This document shows, one piece after another, positions 18,053 to 28,010 of a stretch of DNA of 64,000 nucleotides (the stretch's first letter is position 1; each line of letters begins with the position of its first letter). The stretch comes from Chitinophaga filiformis (GTDB taxonomy: Bacteria; Bacteroidota; Bacteroidia; Chitinophagales; Chitinophagaceae): NCBI RefSeq assembly GCF_023100805.1, contig NZ_CP095855.1, positions 6,241,001 to 6,305,000 of the forward strand. Reading direction: 5' to 3'. The notes beneath the pieces were generated by a model. The model worked only from the letters and a program-made list of their open reading frames with translations, was not told where the DNA came from and did no database searches. A program made the position numbers and the translations under genes.

Positions 18053-18085
18053 CTATTTAGCCATCAATTATGTTTTAGCCTGTGT

Positions 18086-18529
18086 ATGAAAAGGGACCAC
18101 ATTGTATTTATCATTGCAGTGTTACTGCAGGTATTATTCCTATATGCTGCCGTCAGCAAAGTGTCTGATATGGAGAAATTCAGGACCGAAGTCGGCCAAT
18201 CTCCCCTGCTCACTTATTTCGTGCAGCCGATAGCCATCGGCGTCCCGGCTTTTGAATTAGCCATTGTTGTTCTGCTGTACTTTTCTTCAACGAGACTAAT
18301 GGGCCTATATCTCAGTTTCTTTTTGATGACAACTTTTACTGCATATGTCGTGGCCATAATGTACTTCGCATCCTACGTACCTTGTTCATGTGGCGGTATA
18401 CTGTCTGAAATGAACTGGGAGCAACACCTGGTCTTTAACCTGACCTTTACAGGTATTGCCCTTGCCGGAGTCATTCTTGCTGAAACCTTATTATTCAAAA
18501 TAGACAAAAAGGTAAAGCCTGCAGCCTGA
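18086..18529 (+). CDS. MauE/DoxX-family redox-associated membrane protein (second copy)
   Basis: 147 aa, four hydrophobic helices, same signature as the copy at 3010: YVPCSCGGIL and MNWEQH. Likely works in disulfide chemistry at the inner membrane. The peptide gene begins 36 bases downstream, so the pair is cotranscribed. The two copies are clearly diverged paralogues, which argues against a simple recent duplication. Confidence 0.86.
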   Translation: MKRDHIVFIIAVLLQVLFLYAAVSKVSDMEKFRTEVGQSPLLTYFVQPIAIGVPAFELAIVVLLYFSSTRLMGLYLSFFLMTTFTAYVVAIMYFASYVPCSCGGILSEMNWEQHLVFNLTFTGIALAGVILAETLLFKIDKKVKPAA

Positions 18530-18565
18530 TTGTGGGCGTATTTATATATCAAAAATCCAATTCAA

Positions 18566-18817
18566 ATGAAGATTCAAAAAATTCTAATGACTGCTTTACT
18601 ATTGTTGACTGCCTATGCCGCTTTCTCGATGAAAGACCGGTCAAAAAGAGGACCATATATCTATGGTGAAGTACAAGCTCAATGTCGGGCGCTATGTTCC
18701 ACTACTGTCAATCTGGTTTGTGCCTATAAATCTGATGACAATATCTACTATGGACTTGCTACATGTTCAACACCATATGCCGGTATGCGGTACGCAATAC
18801 CAGGTACAAAACGTTAG
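18566..18817 (+). CDS. Short exported peptide with four cysteines (DUF6520-like)
   Basis: 83 aa from the ATG at 18566 (MKIQKILMTALLLLTAYAAF); this start is chosen over the upstream frame because it gives a clean signal peptide and the usual Met-Lys opening. The mature part has cysteines in AQCRALC, LVC and ATC, spaced 3, 7 and 14 apart. Size, signal and position behind MauE match the peptides of the first cassette. Possibly held by disulfides made with the MauE protein. No known activity. Confidence 0.7.
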   Translation: MKIQKILMTALLLLTAYAAFSMKDRSKRGPYIYGEVQAQCRALCSTTVNLVCAYKSDDNIYYGLATCSTPYAGMRYAIPGTKR

Positions 18818-18821
18818 TCAA

Positions 18822-18845
18822 CAGGACCGGAATTTTTCGGTCCTG
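18822..18845 (+). other. Perfect hairpin between peptide and next gene
   Basis: CAGGACCG (18822-18829) pairs with CGGTCCTG (18838-18845), loop of eight. It starts four bases after the peptide stop and ends 18 bases before the next ATG, with no T run after it. This suits an intercistronic stabilising or attenuating element. Confidence 0.55.
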
Positions 18846-18863
18846 CATAATACAATTGAGTAA

Positions 18864-19919
18864 ATGAAAACAGGAAAAAATATTTTCGGATGTTTTATTG
18901 CGGGAATCTTAATCATCGTATTCTTACAACAATACGCACGACAAAAGGAGGGATTTCCAAACGGGTTTAATAGAACGATTATACAAGGCATTCTCGAACC
19001 TCCAGTTCTAACAGGGTTAAAGATAAATTCATATTACATCATTGGATTCTCCAATGATCGCATTTATCTGGGAAACCATGCCCGATCTCGTCAAATACTT
19101 GAATTGCCTTACGATTTAGGTCATGTAGATACATCCTGGTTAAATATTAAAGATTCTGTACTATTCGGTTGGGGGGCCGCTACCATTCATAAACAGGGAA
19201 ATTCGTTTTACCTGGCAGAAGGTGTGACGCCATGCATCATTGGATTCCCAAAAACCGATACAATAGGGACCGTATTGGAGACGGGCACGAATCATTTTGA
19301 CCTCATTTTACCTTCAGAAAGATCTTTCGTATTTCGCACCTATGACACTTCCGTACATAGGAACGTGCTGGCCTATGCCCAATATGGAAAACGAAGTCTT
19401 ACGATACCGGCTCTCTTAAAAGATCAACAAGATGGGGTTTTTTCGACCGACGGAATGCTGCTTTATGATAGTCTGTCAGCGCGGTTCCTGTACATCTATT
19501 ACTACCGCAACCAACTAATGTCGTTTGATAACAACCTTAAAAATGTAATTCATGGCAATACTATCGACACTGTAACTCGAGCAAAAATTCAGATACATGA
19601 AATTAGGAGCGAGCATAGCATCACTTTTTCTGCACCACCATTAAAAGTCAATAAATTAGGATGTACATTTCACGGTTTACTCTTTATTTACAGTGGCCTA
19701 CGTGCAGATAATGAAATGGGTAAGATAGCACATAAATCATCCCCAATCGATGTATATAAAATAAACGATTTTAAATACCTTGGTAGTTTCTACATACCAA
19801 ACTATGATGGGAAGGGTATCAGGGATATGGCTATCTACAATGACAAACTGGTTGCTCTAAGAGAAAGCGAAATTACAATATACAATCTGCATTTGTCATC
19901 GTTTATTACTAAAAAATAG
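18864..19919 (+). CDS. Unrecognised exported protein, probably beta-propeller-like
   Basis: 351 aa. One N-terminal hydrophobic segment (IFGCFIAGILIIVFL) anchors or exports it. The rest is rich in short beta strands with recurring YY/IY patterns (LYIYYYRNQLMSFDN, RDMAIYNDKLVALRE), like six-bladed propellers of Bacteroidota. It is the third gene of the MauE-peptide operon; the gene at 38520 holds the same place in the third cassette. Function unknown. Confidence 0.6.
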   Translation: MKTGKNIFGCFIAGILIIVFLQQYARQKEGFPNGFNRTIIQGILEPPVLTGLKINSYYIIGFSNDRIYLGNHARSRQILELPYDLGHVDTSWLNIKDSVLFGWGAATIHKQGNSFYLAEGVTPCIIGFPKTDTIGTVLETGTNHFDLILPSERSFVFRTYDTSVHRNVLAYAQYGKRSLTIPALLKDQQDGVFSTDGMLLYDSLSARFLYIYYYRNQLMSFDNNLKNVIHGNTIDTVTRAKIQIHEIRSEHSITFSAPPLKVNKLGCTFHGLLFIYSGLRADNEMGKIAHKSSPIDVYKINDFKYLGSFYIPNYDGKGIRDMAIYNDKLVALRESEITIYNLHLSSFITKK

Positions 19920-19938
19920 TGACAACTGTTCACACATG

Positions 19939-21312
19939 CTAATATCCTGCGTTTTGCGTAAGATGAGGATTGAGAATAATGTCTGACTGCGGAATGGGAT
20001 ACAATGTAGCAGAAGACTTCCACCATGGAGATTTATGGATACCGAGCGTCTGGTCAATCATTCCTGTTCTCTTCAAGTCAAGCCAACGATGCCCCCATTC
20101 GGCAAAAAGCTCCAGTTGTCGCTCTTTATTAATCGCCTGCAAAGCATCTTCCTTTGACGCCAACTGCATGGGCTGCAACCCTGCCCTTATTCGTATCATA
20201 TTCAGATCTGCAGTAGCGCTATCCGGCATACCCAGTTGAGCATAAGCTTCACCCCTTACAAGATAAAGCTCACCAAGTCTAAACAACATTAAGTACTCCC
20301 GAACAACATTAGGTGCCTGAACTTTATATTTATATGGAAAATAAAATGTATCGTGACCTGTAGTAAAGCGTCCTATCCAGCCACTCATCCGTCTGTCGAA
20401 CGATTCAAACCCCTTGATAAGTTGTTTACTACAGGTGACACTGGTAGGGTAGGAATTCAAAATGAATACGTCCGCATCAAAAGTATTATATAAGGGTAGA
20501 GTTGGCTGGAGCTGGAGGATAGCTTCTGAGCTATTCTTGAGAAATACGTCCTCGATCTGCGGACAGAGCTTGTACTTGTCACTTCGGTTAATTACTAGGG
20601 AGGCACATGCAACACTACGTCGCCAGTAGTGGCGGTAAAGATAGATCCTGGCAAGCAAAGCGTTCACTGCTGAACGATTCGCACGTATCCGTTCGGCTCC
20701 TGAAGCATACTCATCCTCAAGAATCTGCCTTGCCCGAAGTAAGTCATTTATTATTTGGTCATAAATAGTTTCCACTGAACTTCGATGTAGCGTATCGTTT
20801 ACCTGATAATTAGTAGTTAATGCCATAGGCACTGGACCATATAAATTGACCAGATAAAAATAGAAAAAGGCCCTGAGAAATAATGCTTCCCCGGAAAGCT
20901 GTTGCTTAAGGTTTGTTGCAATCGACAAAGAACCTGTAAGTCCTTCTAAAACACTATTGCACTGATAAATTCCCTCATAGAGCTGATCCCAAATGCCACT
21001 ATTAATGTTATTTATAGGGCTAATGTTGTTATGATAGAATTCTTCCAAATTGAAATTGCCGGAATAATTATCCAATTCGTCTGCACTTAGCCCTGTCAGC
21101 AACGTAATGCTTTTGTTGCCGGAAGTGAAATATTCCTTGTGTGAACAAAGTGTTTGGTATACACCGATCAGAGCTGCAGTTGCCGTGGAATCATCTGAAA
21201 AAACAATTTGGCTTACTAGCTGATCCTGTGGAGCTTTAACAGTTAGAAACTTTTTGCATCCAGTGGTTAACTGGAGAAAAATGAGTATTGCAACAAAGTA
21301 AATTTTTGTCAT
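19939..21312 (-). CDS. SusD/RagB-family outer-membrane lipoprotein
   Basis: 457 aa. Lipobox LQLTTGC, then KKFLTVKAPQDQL. Family segments: GEALFLRAFFYFYLVNLYGP, NALLARIYLYRHYW, and the C-terminal NKERQLELFAEWGHRWLDLK and YPIPQSDIILNPHLTQN. It caps the SusC protein encoded just before it (14-base gap). It is convergent with the MauE-peptide operon, the two stops being only 19 bases apart. Confidence 0.94.
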   Translation of the reverse strand: MTKIYFVAILIFLQLTTGCKKFLTVKAPQDQLVSQIVFSDDSTATAALIGVYQTLCSHKEYFTSGNKSITLLTGLSADELDNYSGNFNLEEFYHNNISPINNINSGIWDQLYEGIYQCNSVLEGLTGSLSIATNLKQQLSGEALFLRAFFYFYLVNLYGPVPMALTTNYQVNDTLHRSSVETIYDQIINDLLRARQILEDEYASGAERIRANRSAVNALLARIYLYRHYWRRSVACASLVINRSDKYKLCPQIEDVFLKNSSEAILQLQPTLPLYNTFDADVFILNSYPTSVTCSKQLIKGFESFDRRMSGWIGRFTTGHDTFYFPYKYKVQAPNVVREYLMLFRLGELYLVRGEAYAQLGMPDSATADLNMIRIRAGLQPMQLASKEDALQAINKERQLELFAEWGHRWLDLKRTGMIDQTLGIHKSPWWKSSATLYPIPQSDIILNPHLTQNAGY

Positions 21313-21326
21313 AACATAACTGATAA

Positions 21327-24300
21327 TTAAAAATTTATGTCCGTTCCGATAATAAATATCCGGAGTGGAGGTATGGTGTTACTTAAATTCTGATTTTCCG
21401 GATCGAGTCCTTGATACTTGCTGTATGTAAAAAGATTCTGTGCTTGTAGAAACAATTTAACCTGTGTAACTCGGATTTTACTCAACATCTTGTTCTTTAA
21501 TTCATAACTAACAGAAAAATTTTTTACTCGTAAATAGGATGCATCACTAATAATAGCATCACTTTGAGTAAAATTATTAAAGGCATTATAAGCTGCACTT
21601 CCCAAACGCTGTGTGAATTGTTGGATACCAGCTTCCATTCCAACTTCCTGCCATCGATTCAACACATAATTCGGCTGGTTAACAGACATTCCAGGTGCCG
21701 GTGCCCAAATGCTACTATACACATAGTATGGGGATATATAATTAAAACCGGATTGTTTAACAAATTGGATAAAAATGTCGATATCCAAACCTTTATATGA
21801 AATCTTATTAAGCATCCCGCCATAAAATTGCTGGTTAACAGATTTATAGGCTGTGAAGTCGTTTGGAAAAGAAATCCGCCCATCTTTATCAACATCTTCA
21901 AATATATATAACCCTGTATTTTTATCGATACCTGTAAAATGAAAAGCCTTCAACACATTCAAGTTTTTTCCGATAACATATTCATTACGATATTTACTTG
22001 CCTCCAGTTTAGGGAATGCTTTTAAAACGTTCTTCGGAATTGTGAGATTAAAACTGGTGATCCATTTAAAAACATTTGAGCTCACATTTAACGTGTTAAT
22101 TTCGAACTCTAACGCTCTATTCAATACAACCGCTCCAAGATTTCCCTGGACAGATTGAAAACCAGTTACTCCGGAAAGAGGATAGGATACAAGTTGGTTA
22201 GACGAGCGTGCACGATAGTAACTCATAGCCAGTTGTATCCTGTTGTTCCAAAAAGCGGTTTCAATGCCCATATTCAATTTGTGGTTACTCTCCCACCCAT
22301 ATTCGCCATTGTAAAGCCGAACCGGAACAAGCGCTGCTCGACTGCCATAAAATGTTGTAGTGGGTCGCCAGGTGGGTAAGTATTCGTAATCGAAAATCTG
22401 GTCATTACCCAAAACTCCGTAGCTGACTTTCAGTTTAGCAAAGTTGGCTACCTTCAACCACTTTTTTTTAAACCAGGTTTCCTCGGAAATTAGCCAGGCA
22501 ATGCCGAAAGCGCCAAAGGTGCCAAATTGTCGATCCGGTCCGAATCTGCTGCTACCATCCCTTCGTCCTGTGAATTCTGCGATGTAGCTGTTCTTTAGCT
22601 CGTACTTAATACGGGCATATGCCCCCACGTACCGATATTGAGAAAAGCCTTGGTTTACTACACTTAAAGCGGCTGCCCCATCCAATGCTTCCAACAACGA
22701 GGGGTCGGTATATCCTGTCGCCGATATTAATTTAGAATTCGTTTGTATATGCTGAAATGTCACACCAGAGAGCAAAGAGATTTTCCCACGGCCAAGGTAG
22801 CGAGTGTACTCCAGTTGTGGCTCCGCAATCCACGAGAAAACGTTATTGTGGGCAAACGTACTGGAACTTGTTGTAATGCCATATGCTGGATCAAGTGTCG
22901 TCACAGGTATCGGAGTTATCTCTTGTAAAATGGTACTGGTAAGCCCAAAGTTGGCTTTCACTTTAAATCCTTTCCAGGGATTATAAGTTATGTTGGCGTT
23001 TGTAATCAAATTACTACCCCGTGCTTTATATAACTGGCATAGTATCGGGTACGGATTGTTATAACCGGGTGTCCAATTAAATGAACCATCAGTATTGTAG
23101 CCTGAGGGAGTATTGGGGGGAAGGGTTAAGGCTGCGAAGGTGGGATCCGAAATAGGCAAAACCTTTCTGTCTATTGCGCCAATAATCGAAAAAACTGCGA
23201 TCAAATTCCTGTTCGCGGAAGTAGAACGTACATTTGTATGAAAGAAGCCTTTATCGTTAAAAAAATCACCTGGAAATACTGTTGTTTCCCGACGATATGT
23301 TACCGACGATTGAAAGGAAGTTCTTTGGGTTCCTCCGGATACAGATAATCGTTGCTGATGAATACGGCCAGTGTGACCAATGAGTGCTTTCCGCCAGTCA
23401 ACATTTCTTAGGGTATCCCAGGTCAATAAATCATAATCAATAGTGGGATCAGGTTCAGCCTGATCATTTTTAAATGCTTCACGCCGCATTACCAGGTATT
23501 CAGGCGTAGAAAGCAACTTCATTTTAGAAGCCACCTTACCAGTACCTACAGCAGAGGAAAAGGTGATTTGCGGTTTGCCACGGTGCCCCTTTTTGGTCGT
23601 GATTAGTATTACTCCATTTGCGCCGCGTGACCCGTAGATGGAAGTAGCGTCTGCGTCCTTCAGTACCGAGATACTTTCAATATCTTGCGGATTCAGATAA
23701 GTTAATGGACTACCGTATAGGATAATCCCTCCGCCAGTTTGTATCAAACTTGAAGTTGGAAATGGAACACCATCAACAATATAGAATGGCTCGTTACCAC
23801 CAGAAATACTGTTCTGGCCACCAAGGTGAACTTTTACCTCTCCGTCTGTAACGCCTGTCGTTTGCTGAATAAATAGCCCCGGAATTCGGCCCTGAAGTGC
23901 CAATAAAGGATTAGTGACCGGTTGGATCCCAACCTGTAAACTATTCAAGGTACCAACAGATCCGGGATTGATCCGCTTTGAAGTTGTACCATACGCTATA
24001 ACAACAGGTTCGTCCAGTTCCTGCACTGATTTCGACAGCTCAATTCGCAACACTGGCATTTCACTGATACTAATTTCAAGGGTCTCATATCCTACTGAGG
24101 AAATGATCAATATGGTGTCGGAAGGATTCCGAACTAAAAAGAACTCTCCATTTGGACCAGTAATGACACCCTTCCGTGATCCTTTTATTTGTACTGATGC
24201 ACTTTCTAACGGTTGACCTTCTGAAAACACCGTCCCGCGAATTTCCCGTAAGACCGGGACTACCTTTCGTCGATTGATGACAATTGTATGGCCAATCACT

Positions 24301-24641
24301 TTATAGCTCAGTGGTAGGTTTCGGAAAATAACTTCCAACGCCTGTTCAAGTGTAAGATTGTGTACATCCACGTCAATTCTGGGCGCCTTGTCCAGCAGTC
24401 CGTCCTCCATCCAGGCCATGTATCCGGTTTGCGCCTCGATTTTCTTCAATACCTGCTCGATACGTAACTGTCTGCCGGAAATGGTTATCCTCTCCTGCCC
24501 TTGTGACGTCCAAGCAAAATGTAATAATGTGATAAGTATAAAAAGCAGCTTTCCCGAATGAACAATTTTCGGTTTTATGTAGGCCAGCAAATTATTTGCC
24601 GTCAATAGGACAAGTGTTTTGTAGTAGAAACGAGTAGTCAT
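21327..24641 (-). CDS. SusC/RagA TonB-linked transporter with STN domain
   Basis: 1104 aa. Signal region LLFILITLLHFAWTSQGQ, STN domain (RITISGRQLRIEQVLKKIE), carboxypeptidase-like domain (EIRGTVFSEGQPLESASV), plug with YGSRGANGVILITTKKG, barrel to the C-terminus. No sigma/FecR pair lies directly upstream; the nearest regulators are the Crp-type gene at 25226 and the FecR at 26835. Ligand unknown. Confidence 0.94.
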   Translation of the reverse strand: MTTRFYYKTLVLLTANNLLAYIKPKIVHSGKLLFILITLLHFAWTSQGQERITISGRQLRIEQVLKKIEAQTGYMAWMEDGLLDKAPRIDVDVHNLTLEQALEVIFRNLPLSYKVIGHTIVINRRKVVPVLREIRGTVFSEGQPLESASVQIKGSRKGVITGPNGEFFLVRNPSDTILIISSVGYETLEISISEMPVLRIELSKSVQELDEPVVIAYGTTSKRINPGSVGTLNSLQVGIQPVTNPLLALQGRIPGLFIQQTTGVTDGEVKVHLGGQNSISGGNEPFYIVDGVPFPTSSLIQTGGGIILYGSPLTYLNPQDIESISVLKDADATSIYGSRGANGVILITTKKGHRGKPQITFSSAVGTGKVASKMKLLSTPEYLVMRREAFKNDQAEPDPTIDYDLLTWDTLRNVDWRKALIGHTGRIHQQRLSVSGGTQRTSFQSSVTYRRETTVFPGDFFNDKGFFHTNVRSTSANRNLIAVFSIIGAIDRKVLPISDPTFAALTLPPNTPSGYNTDGSFNWTPGYNNPYPILCQLYKARGSNLITNANITYNPWKGFKVKANFGLTSTILQEITPIPVTTLDPAYGITTSSSTFAHNNVFSWIAEPQLEYTRYLGRGKISLLSGVTFQHIQTNSKLISATGYTDPSLLEALDGAAALSVVNQGFSQYRYVGAYARIKYELKNSYIAEFTGRRDGSSRFGPDRQFGTFGAFGIAWLISEETWFKKKWLKVANFAKLKVSYGVLGNDQIFDYEYLPTWRPTTTFYGSRAALVPVRLYNGEYGWESNHKLNMGIETAFWNNRIQLAMSYYRARSSNQLVSYPLSGVTGFQSVQGNLGAVVLNRALEFEINTLNVSSNVFKWITSFNLTIPKNVLKAFPKLEASKYRNEYVIGKNLNVLKAFHFTGIDKNTGLYIFEDVDKDGRISFPNDFTAYKSVNQQFYGGMLNKISYKGLDIDIFIQFVKQSGFNYISPYYVYSSIWAPAPGMSVNQPNYVLNRWQEVGMEAGIQQFTQRLGSAAYNAFNNFTQSDAIISDASYLRVKNFSVSYELKNKMLSKIRVTQVKLFLQAQNLFTYSKYQGLDPENQNLSNTIPPLRIFIIGTDINF

Positions 24642-25225
24642 AACTTTGTTTCTGATCTACAAATGACCCATATTTTGTAGTCGAAAGGCGGATGTTGATA
24701 CCAGCAGCATCCGCTATTTATTTGTGCCACGTGCAACTTTTTAAAGTTGCACGTGGCTATTATAAAGATACAACCGGAAGGTTACATCTGCATATTTCTA
24801 AGATGCATTTCTTGTGCGGTAATACCGATGTGCGCCGGCAGAAATAGCACGAAGAGAAGGCAACGGAAAGACAATGTAAAAAACACTAACTTTCAAATGG
24901 GTACGAAATAAAAAAAATTATATCCCTGAATGAAGCTCAAAATGGCTTTTTCCCTTATGTATGGTCGTTTGACATGTTTTTTTACAATTTTTATCGTTAA
25001 TAATGTAGTTGCGAGGGCCTTATTTGTAACCTGGAGCATGTGGTTGAAGCCACATGTTTAAACCTGCGTGTTCTCGGAAATATGCTTTGAAACCATATTC
25101 CAGTATGCTACTGGATTTCTAAAAGGACCTGAATACACTCAATGGGAAAACAAAGCAGAAAGCAGGACTACATTTCGACCCTAAAAACCATGATTACTTG
25201 TCCTGCAGAGACTTTCCTTTTTGAA
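24642..25225. promoter_or_regulatory. Upstream region of susC with a long perfect palindrome
   Basis: About 580 bases without a gene. It holds the inverted repeat 24726-24757: GCCACGTGCAACTTT, two bases, then its exact complement. The rest is AT-rich and shows nothing clear. The susC promoter must lie on the - strand here. Confidence 0.5.
24726..24757. other. 15-bp perfect inverted repeat, loop of two
   Basis: Arms GCCACGTGCAACTTT (24726-24740) and AAAGTTGCACGTGGC (24743-24757). It may be a terminator without a long U run, or a cruciform/operator, 85 bases ahead of the SusC start. Confidence 0.6.
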
Positions 25226-25852
25226 TTATGAGCTCTTTGCTTTTCCGCCCTTTCTACTCTTAATCAACTTGCGTTGGCGCATGAGGCTATAGCGCGACAT
25301 TCCTAAATAATCAGCGAGATCTTCTATGGTGACGAGGGTTAGCAATCGCTCGAAACGGGCTGCCAATTTTTGATAGCGTTCGGAATGCGTGAGATATTTC
25401 AGATCATATCGCAGCTCTTCTATACGCTGCATATAACTGGAGGTAAGTAGACGAGATAACATCGCCGCATCCCTGGGGAAACGTTCTGCCACCTGTGAAA
25501 ATTGGTGATGCGTGAAAGTAATTAGCACTGTATCTTCTACTGCATCTAATAATACATCAGCCCTTTCTTCGGTCCAAAAGACACTTTCTATGCCAATGAG
25601 CTGACCAGGAAACCAAAAAAAATCGGTCTCATATTTATGCGTTCTGGGGGATTTTACTTTGCGTCGAATGGTCCCTTTTACGATAAACCACAAGTATAAC
25701 GGTACCGTATTTTGAAAGTGTAGTATGGCTTTATTGGGTACAATAGAAATAGCAGGTTCTTTCAACAGATACTCACGAAATTCCCTGCTAATTGGCCACA
25801 GCTTCGCGAGTTGCTCAATCATGAAAAGGCTATGACGATGGCTTTCGTCCAT
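25226..25852 (-). CDS. Crp/Fnr-family transcriptional regulator
   Basis: 208 aa. The cyclic-nucleotide-binding-like beta roll spans about 30-130 (FWFPGQLIGIESVFW), and a helix-turn-helix is near the C-terminus (EDLADYLGMSRYSLMRQRK) with a Lys-rich tail. The Arg/Ser phosphate-binding motif of true cAMP receptors is not evident. Monocistronic. It could regulate the SusCD pair downstream; unproven. Confidence 0.88.
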   Translation of the reverse strand: MDESHRHSLFMIEQLAKLWPISREFREYLLKEPAISIVPNKAILHFQNTVPLYLWFIVKGTIRRKVKSPRTHKYETDFFWFPGQLIGIESVFWTEERADVLLDAVEDTVLITFTHHQFSQVAERFPRDAAMLSRLLTSSYMQRIEELRYDLKYLTHSERYQKLAARFERLLTLVTIEDLADYLGMSRYSLMRQRKLIKSRKGGKAKSS

Positions 25853-26834
25853 AAATAATGTTTCCCGTTAATAAATATGACTTAATTAGAAATGTTATAT
25901 TCGAACTAATATGGGAGAGATCTTAGCTTTTTACCTATGAAAACAATCATAAAAAGCAGGCACATAAGTATACAACTTAAACCATTATCAGCCACATTAT
26001 TTCAACCACTGATAGTATTATTATTAATGGTGTCAGTACGCCCCTTAATACAACTACTTATTTGTTCTTTATTTTAAGTCCCCCTATATTTTGATATCTA
26101 TTCTTACTTATTTAAACATTCGATGCCATCATCCTAATGGCAAGAGTTATTTACGATTATCATAAACACCGGAAGCCAATTCCCGATAGGTCATTCCCAA
26201 TCGCTATATGACATACGGTTGAACTTTCGCATTTCAGAGGTTCAACATGTTTTAAATATGGGTAAGCCTCAAATAATCGATGCGTTCTCTCGTTTGCCTA
26301 AGGGACATCATTTCCTCTAACCAATTGGTGGCAGCAAAACTATAATTGAAACAGGTGCATCGCTATTTCCGGTAACACTTTCTGAGATGGCTGATGCTAC
26401 AAAATTTAGGTGGCACAATGCGCATTATTGTACTACCATTTGCTAACATCCAAACAGATACAGGTAGATGTTCGCTCATTCAGAAACAACAGACTGCCCA
26501 AACACCCTTATTGTGCCGACTATTTTTCGTCTGTGTAATAAAAGAACTGTAAATGCCTCTTCATCTGTAAACAGGTAATATCCTTCGGTTGGCATAATCA
26601 ATGAGTGTCCAGGGTAACTTCCACACAGCATGCCGCCTGGATCCGTCCTATTCCAATTCTCCATTCATAAATACCCAAAAGCAAAATATTATGGAGCACT
26701 GCTATACCATAACACATTTAGTTATTTGCTATATTAATAAATTCGCCGGCCTTTAGGTAGAAAAAAATGTACGCCGTGCACAAGGGCCAGTTCCACGGTT
26801 ATCTCATAAATAATTGAGAGGATAGAAGCATGGA
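25853..26834. other. Long gene-poor stretch, possible gene remnants
   Basis: Almost 1 kb without a convincing gene. A short frame on the + strand (MGKPQIIDAFSRLPKGHHF, near 26258) stops after 20 codons, and further short open pieces follow in other frames, as in a decayed gene. A 62-codon - strand frame at 26476-26664 is not recognised and has no partner. Promoters of the Crp gene must lie near 25853-25920. Confidence 0.3.
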
Positions 26835-27953
26835 CTAACGGATAAACACCGTATCCCCTACTATGACATAGTTAAAAGCGTTGGTTTCTTTTAATAGGTC
26901 CAGAGATTGCGAGATGGGTGCATTCCTGTCAATAAAGCCGGTAAATCTACTCTTACCGGTTTTACGATTCTCGATAATCACCTCGACACCAAACCAGCGA
27001 GGTAAAATCCTACTAACTTCTTCAAAGGTGGCATTGTGAAAGAAATACAAACCCCGGCGCCAGCTCAGCCGTTCCCTGGCGCTAAAAGCGTCTACTTTCA
27101 TCTCCTCTCCCTCTGTAACAGTCGCTTCGTTACCAGGCGTCAGTAATAAACTTCTATTGCCGGCCGCCATCTTAACAGATCCTTCCACCAGGGCAACCCT
27201 TTCCTGGCCGACTTCATAGGTGTTTACATTGAACTCCGTGCCCAGTACCTGTACGGTAGAATGTGGCAGATGTACGATAAAAGGCCGCTTGGGGTCTTTG
27301 GTAACTTTTATATAAGCTTCCCCGATAATTGAGACCTCCCTGGTATTACCTGTGAATTTTAAAGGAAACTCAAGGTGTGTAGCTGCATTTAGCTGTATCT
27401 GCGTTCCATCATCTAATTGAACCGTATAATCCTTACCTGGCGGGACAATAATGGTAGCTTTCTGGCTCCCCTCTTCATGGCTGGAATAGGTCAGGGTTTT
27501 ATTGTTGTTACTCAGATGGGTATTGCCTACATTTATTTCCCCCTGACGACTACTCAGGCTAATTGCTTGTCCACCCGGTAGCTGCAGCATAATCTGTTTG
27601 GATTGATTTGCTGCAATAGGCATATGATCAGGCGAAGAATTTCTGGAAAGTAATAAATAAGTTCCTACAGAAATAACAACAGCCGCCGCGATACCGGCAG
27701 TGGCTTTCAACCACAGCTGTCTGGTTTTTTGCTTACGAATCTTATGTAATATAATTGACTCATTGGGCTGGGCCTGAAGCGCCACCTCATGAAGGTACTC
27801 AGTTGTGTATTGCTCATGAAGTGTTTGATAGATCTTAAGTGCTTCCGGGTTCTCAGCAATTAGTTTTTCCAGATAAAGCGCAGACTCCTCATCTATGGTG
27901 CCTGCGATCTTGTCAAGTACCAGTTCCTTTATGTAATCCGGATCGAAATTCAT
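26835..27953 (-). CDS. FecR-family anti-sigma factor
   Basis: 372 aa. N-terminal sigma-binding helices, one membrane helix (ATAGIAAAVVISVGTYLLLS near 85), FecR domain with VPPGKDYTVQLDDGTQIQLN and EAYIKVTKDPKRPF, and a C-terminal domain ending in NYVIVGDTVFIR. It follows its sigma gene by 57 bases. Together they most likely control the divergent SusC-SusD-TlpA operon at 29266, whose SusC has the STN domain needed for this type of signalling. Confidence 0.93.
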   Translation of the reverse strand: MNFDPDYIKELVLDKIAGTIDEESALYLEKLIAENPEALKIYQTLHEQYTTEYLHEVALQAQPNESIILHKIRKQKTRQLWLKATAGIAAAVVISVGTYLLLSRNSSPDHMPIAANQSKQIMLQLPGGQAISLSSRQGEINVGNTHLSNNNKTLTYSSHEEGSQKATIIVPPGKDYTVQLDDGTQIQLNAATHLEFPLKFTGNTREVSIIGEAYIKVTKDPKRPFIVHLPHSTVQVLGTEFNVNTYEVGQERVALVEGSVKMAAGNRSLLLTPGNEATVTEGEEMKVDAFSARERLSWRRGLYFFHNATFEEVSRILPRWFGVEVIIENRKTGKSRFTGFIDRNAPISQSLDLLKETNAFNYVIVGDTVFIR

Positions 27954-28010
27954 ATTAAATTAACATATAACTATAAGGCATGAAAAAGGAAGAAATGGGG
28001 TATAGGAAGA

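Noticed and set aside
26476..26664. 62-codon - strand frame as a gene
   Set aside because: No recognisable family, no partner, and it sits in a stretch with other broken short frames.
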